From Dehalococcoidia bacterium (GTDB lineage: Bacteria > Chloroflexota > Dehalococcoidia > Lucifugimonadales > SHYF01): a DNA stretch of 9,343 bases. Numbering within the stretch: position 1 is the stretch's first letter; each line of letters opens with the position of its first letter. The notes beneath the pieces are model-generated. The model had not been told where the DNA came from, ran no database searches, and worked only from the letters and a program-made list of their open reading frames with translations. Positions 6,564 to 9,343 of the stretch are shown here, piece by piece. A program made the translations under genes and the position numbers. The stretch lies in assembly GCA_009692985.1 (NCBI GenBank), contig SHYF01000055.1:1-9343 (forward strand). The letters are read 5' to 3'.

Positions 6564-7804
6564 ATCCACTGACTACCCTCCGTACCGCTTTATCGTCCAT
6601 TGGGGCCAACAAGCTCCGGTCTGGCCTCACTCTTCTGGGCATCGTTATTGGAGTGGCGTCTGTCATCTCTCTGATGGCTATAGGCAGGGGAGCCCAGCAG
6701 GCGATTACCGCCAACATTCAGGCCCTGGGCACGAATCTTCTATTCGTCCGGCCTGGATCCACAACCCAGGGCGGTATAACCGGCGGGCAGGGGAGCGCCT
6801 CTACCCTGACGCTGGACGACGCCTACGCTCTCATGGACAAAGTGTACGCGCCTTCTGTGGCAGCCGTTGCCCCAGAGCGACGGGCGACCGGCCAGGTGGT
6901 GGCAGGCAACAAGAACACATTCACTCAGATAATTGGCGTGACCCCAGAGTACCAGTTTGTGCGGAACGTACCCGTAGCCTCAGGCCAGTTCGTTACATGG
7001 GGGCAGGTGGATAAAAGGTCTGAGGCGGTGGTCCTTGGGTCGCGGGTATCGGAAACACTGTTTGGTTTTCGGGATCCTGTGGGCCAGCCGGTGCGAATCA
7101 ATGGGCGTCAGTTCAAGGTCATCGGAGTGCTGAAGAGTCAGGGTGGGGGCGTCCAGGGGCTATTCGACGATCAGGTGCTGGTTCCCATCACCACGCTATA
7201 CTACCGTCTCTCGTCCCGACGCACCGCCCAGGGCGGCATTAGCGTCCAGACAGTCAACGTGCAGATAAGCAGCAGCGACGCCATGGATGGCGCAGTGCAG
7301 GAGATTGCCACCGTACTACGGCTGCGGCACCGCATCACCGCCACTGACGACTTCACAGTCACCAGCCAGGAAGCGACCATTCAGACGCTGGAGGCGACCA
7401 CCAACGTCTTCGTGGTGTTCCTAGGCGCTATCGCCAGCATCTCCCTGCTGGTGGGCGGCATCGGCATCATGAACATCATGCTCGTGTCTGTGACGGAGCG
7501 CACCAGGGAGATCGGCATCCGCAAGGCTATGGGGGCCAAGCGCCGGGACATACTACTCCAGTTCGTGTCCGAGGCGACGCTCCTGAGCCTGGGCGGCGGC
7601 GGCGTAGGGGTGCTCCTGGGGTTGGCGCTGTCTCGCCTCATGGACGGCCGTAGCGTGGGCGGCCAGACCTTCCAGACGGCCTTCAGCGGAGACATCGCCA
7701 TGCTTGCTCTGGTGGTGTCAGCTGGCATTGGGCTCTTCTTCGGCATCTACCCAGCCTTCCGAGCCGCCCGCCTGCATCCCATCCAGGCGCTGCGGTACGA
7801 GTAG
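6560..7804 (+). CDS. MacB/FtsX-type ABC transporter permease
   Basis: A 414-residue membrane subunit of the MacAB-like cassette. It has an N-terminal membrane helix (about 21-42), a large extracytoplasmic MacB-type domain (about 43-280), then three helices (about 283-310, 340-360 and 378-400) with the conserved FtsX stretch ERTREIGIRKAMGAKRRDI (313-331) between the second and third and the usual ending FRAARLHPIQALRYE. Unlike E. coli MacB, the ATPase is a separate protein, the common arrangement in Gram-positive bacteria and Chloroflexota. The GTG start overlaps the ATPase stop and has GGAGGG at 6545-6550. Such systems act on the outer side of the membrane, exporting or extracting peptides, lipids, antibiotics or siderophores; the substrate here is unknown. 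No TolC-like gene is in the window. Confidence 0.94.
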   Translation: MNPLTTLRTALSSIGANKLRSGLTLLGIVIGVASVISLMAIGRGAQQAITANIQALGTNLLFVRPGSTTQGGITGGQGSASTLTLDDAYALMDKVYAPSVAAVAPERRATGQVVAGNKNTFTQIIGVTPEYQFVRNVPVASGQFVTWGQVDKRSEAVVLGSRVSETLFGFRDPVGQPVRINGRQFKVIGVLKSQGGGVQGLFDDQVLVPITTLYYRLSSRRTAQGGISVQTVNVQISSSDAMDGAVQEIATVLRLRHRITATDDFTVTSQEATIQTLEATTNVFVVFLGAIASISLLVGGIGIMNIMLVSVTERTREIGIRKAMGAKRRDILLQFVSEATLLSLGGGGVGVLLGLALSRLMDGRSVGGQTFQTAFSGDIAMLALVVSAGIGLFFGIYPAFRAARLHPIQALRYE

Positions 7805-7829
7805 GAGGCTGGTAAAAAAAGAGAGTCCA

Positions 7830-7851
7830 GAGTCCCGACAAGTCGGGACTC
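7830..7851. repeat. 10-bp inverted repeat after the permease gene
   Basis: GAGTCCCGAC at 7830-7839 and GTCGGGACTC at 7842-7851 are exact reverse complements separated by AA. It lies 26 bases after the permease stop codon, where a terminator is expected, but no T-run follows on the + strand. On the minus strand a T7 run comes 9 bases after the stem, too far for a standard terminator. It may be a processing or stability hairpin or a repeat. Confidence 0.5.
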
Positions 7852-7872
7852 CTGAGAGCGCGTGAGGGAATC

Positions 7873-7976
7873 GTCATTGCGAGCCCCGATGAGTTTGCGA
7901 ATCGGGGCGTGGCAATCTGGGGCGGGGGCCCCTCACATACCAAGTCCGAGATTTCTTCACAGGCTCTGAGAATGAC
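7873..7976. repeat. GTCATTGCGAG-type dispersed palindromic element
   Basis: The left end GTCATTGCGAG (7873-7883) and the right end CTGAGAATGAC (7966-7976) are imperfect inverted copies. Inside the left half, GCCCCGAT (7883-7890) pairs with ATCGGGGC (7901-7908), followed by CGTGGCAATCTGG; the right half begins GAGATTTCTTCAC. This arrangement matches, from memory, short repeats found in many copies in Dehalococcoidia and several other bacteria. It has no coding capacity. Confidence 0.6.
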
Positions 7977-8015
7977 AAAGGTGTTCTGAGATAGATTCCA
8001 AAAGGAGTCACTACA

Positions 8016-9161
8016 ATGGAAAATGCAAAGTCAGGGTTCCGCCTACATTCCAGGCTGCTCAGCTTGATTCTCCTGGTGATGTTAGTCGGTGTCAGCGGGA
8101 CAGCAGGCGCGGTAATCTCTGACGTCTTCTTCAATACCGCATCGGCAGCGCCGGTGCTATACGACGAAGACGCGGTGGCGGCCCTGTACGAAAAAGTCAG
8201 CCCCGCCGTGGTGGAAATCACAGTAGTGCAAGCAACCACCAGCCGCTTTGGGTCTGGGCCTGTGCAACGTGGACAGGGCTCAGGGTTTCTGGCAGACGTT
8301 GAAGGCCACATCCTTACGAACTATCATGTGGTCCAAGGTGCCACTCAGATACGCGTGACACTGTCGAACGGGCGCACCCTGGACGCCCAGATTGCCGGCA
8401 CAAGCCCAGCAGATGACATTGCCCTTCTGAAAGTGAACACGCAAGCGGTAAAGGGAATAGCGCCCCTGGTTTTGGGAGACTCCGGCATAGCCAAGCCATG
8501 GCAAATGGCTATTGCCCTGGGCAGCCCCTTTGGACTGGAAAACTCAATAACAGTTGGTGTTGTCAGCGGCCTTAATAGAAGCCGCACTGGCGTCATTAGC
8601 CGCACTATGACCGGTATGGTACAGACGGACGCCTAAATAAACCCAGGTAACTCCGGTGGCCCGCTCCTCAACTCGCGAGGCGAAGTCCTGGGTATCAACA
8701 CCGCCATCGAGCCATCTTCCAACGGTTCCACAGGCATCGGTTTCGCAGTCCCAGTGAACACTGCCAAAAACGTCTTGGCGCAACTCTTGAACAACACGAC
8801 TGTCAAGCGGCCGTGGCTAGGCATCAGCGGCGTGGCGCTCTCTGCTGATCTGGCGGACCAGTTGGGCGTGAGCAGTCCGCGAGGAATCTACATAGTGACC
8901 GTTGGGGGCAGCAGCCCAGCCGAACAGGCAGGACTGAAAGGCGGGACTACTGGAACGGATGGCAGCCCTGGCGCCGGAGGCGACATCATTACCGCCACGG
9001 ATGGCCGGTCAGTAGGAACCGTGGAGGACCTCGTAACCTATTTCAACAGCCTTCGGCCTTGGGATGCTGTGAGCCTGACTCTCATCCGAGATGGCAAGTC
9101 GGTCCAGGTGAGAGTGGTCTTGGGAGAGTGGCCGGATACTCTGGGCAGCTCGCCAAGGTAA
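8016..9161 (+). pseudogene. HtrA/DegP-type serine protease interrupted by an in-frame TAA
   Basis: A trypsin-like protease gene of the HtrA family, broken by a TAA at 8634-8636. Start: ATG with AAGGAG 8 bases upstream. The N-terminus has a basic stretch and a membrane or signal segment (about residues 13-37). Catalytic H104 is in TNYHVV and D134 in ADDIALLKV. The TAA falls at codon 207, inside the family motif QTDA-x-INPGNSGGP; beyond it the same frame continues without any frameshift through the catalytic serine (codon 213, bases 8652-8654 in GNSGG), the strand VLGINTAIE, GIGFAVPV and one PDZ domain (about 8811-9125). As read, translation would give a 206-residue product lacking the serine and PDZ domain, hence inactive. 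Total length of 381 positions is normal for a one-PDZ HtrA. One base change would restore a sense codon (for example CAA or TCA). Either a recent nonsense mutation or a sequence error fits. Confidence 0.9.
8634..8636 (+). other. Premature TAA stop codon in the htrA-like gene
   Basis: The codon lies between QTDA (ending 8633) and INPGNSGG (from 8637), where the family usually has Ala, and sometimes Gln, Ser, Pro or Thr. Being TAA, it is neither the selenocysteine codon (TGA) nor the pyrrolysine codon (TAG). All complete genes in the window end in TAA or TAG or TGA as ordinary stops (TAA ends the DUF2680-like, kinase and htrA-like genes), so TAA is not reassigned here. Confidence 0.92.
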
Positions 9162-9246
9162 TCGTGGCTTCGCATTTGGCAGGTTAGGGAGTTTTCTATC
9201 CCAAGCGCTGGAGCATCTTTCATTGCCTGACTCAAGCGGATACGAA
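9162..9246. other. Short gap between the htrA-like gene and the lipoprotein
   Basis: No terminator or promoter is recognised in these 85 bases. A GGAG at 9210-9213 precedes a TTG at 9223 that is in frame with the next gene and could be an alternative start. Confidence 0.45.
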
Positions 9247-9343
9247 ATGCACATCATGCGGATGTTCTTCTTGGTCGCCGCTGTACTCTTAGTTACAGCG
9301 TGCCGTCAGGAGTCGCCTGCGACTGCTCTCCCACCAAGTAGCG
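9247..9343 (+). CDS. Probable lipoprotein, N-terminal part (3' end outside window)
   Basis: An open frame runs from ATG 9247 to the window edge. It encodes a short start with one Arg (R5), a hydrophobic stretch (residues 6-16) and a lipobox VTAC with the cysteine at residue 19, followed by a Ser/Pro/Thr/Ala-rich linker, exactly the form of a bacterial lipoprotein signal peptide. The cysteine would be lipidated after cleavage and anchor the protein outside the membrane. ATG codons at 9256 and 9262 and a TTG at 9223 are other possible starts; no strong ribosome binding site decides among them. Only about 32 residues are visible, so no function can be given. It is in the same direction as the htrA-like gene and 85 bases after it. 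Confidence 0.6.
   Translation, partial: MHIMRMFFLVAAVLLVTACRQESPATALPPSS

Larger units (their letters stand above)
7805..8015. other. Non-coding gap with palindrome and GTCATTGCGAG repeat
   Basis: These 211 bases hold no gene. They contain a 10-bp inverted repeat (7830-7851), a GTCATTGCGAG-type element (7873-7976) and the ribosome binding site of the htrA-like gene (AAGGAG at 8002-8007). An A7 run at 7814-7820 lies before the first inverted repeat. Confidence 0.75.

Noticed and set aside
7972..7997. Promoter for the protease: ATGACA (7972-7977) with TAGATT (7992-7997)
   Set aside because: The spacing is only 14 bases and the implied transcript start would fall on the ribosome binding site at 8002-8007.
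8634..8636. Programmed recoding (selenocysteine or pyrrolysine) at the protease stop
   Set aside because: The codon is TAA, not TGA or TAG, and the family has an ordinary residue there. TAA also serves as the normal stop of other genes in the window.
8754..9161. Separate gene for a PDZ protein starting at the GTG at 8754
   Set aside because: No ribosome binding site is seen before the GTG, and the same frame continues upstream through the catalytic serine motif to the TAA at 8634, so it is the rear part of the interrupted protease gene.

Overview
The window (about 9.3 kb, GC-rich, genes all on the + strand) reads as ordinary bacterial chromosome. Reading left to right it holds the 3' end of an ABC exporter gene, a small exported DUF2680-like protein, an OmpR-type response regulator and its membrane histidine kinase, a three-gene MacAB-like export cassette (HlyD-type adaptor, ATPase, FtsX/MacB permease), an HtrA/DegP-type serine protease broken by one in-frame stop codon, and the first codons of a lipoprotein. 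The mix of a DUF2680-like secreted protein beside a two-component system, MacAB-like genes, and gaps filled with palindromic repeats (CCCCTCTCC...GGAGAGGGG hairpins, GGGCGCAAGG palindromes, GTCATTGCGAG elements) suggests an uncultivated Chloroflexota bacterium, perhaps Dehalococcoidia. That assignment is inference; no marker gene is present.

Layout: 1-547 ABC exporter C-terminus; 548-938 non-coding with three consecutive hairpins; 939-1409 DUF2680-like protein; 1506-2195 response regulator; 2188-3549 histidine kinase, overlapping the regulator by 8 bp; 3550-3817 non-coding, dense in inverted repeats; 3818-5830 adaptor; 5838-6563 ATPase; 6560-7804 permease, overlapping the ATPase by 4 bp; 7805-8015 non-coding with a palindrome and a GTCATTGCGAG repeat element; 8016-9161 broken htrA-like gene; 9247-end lipoprotein start.

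How the genes may work together: the kinase and regulator form one translationally coupled unit, and adaptor, ATPase and permease form another. Their adjacency to an exported small protein and an envelope protease resembles envelope-stress modules, in which a two-component system controls an efflux pump, a periplasmic helper and a protease. The sequence supports each gene identity well; the regulatory link between them is inferred from position only. I found no convincing wholly new system. The most notable points are the stop codon just before the catalytic serine of the protease, a roughly 100-residue non-coiled insertion with two cysteines inside the adaptor's coiled-coil region, and the arrangement of the small secreted protein next to the sensor kinase.
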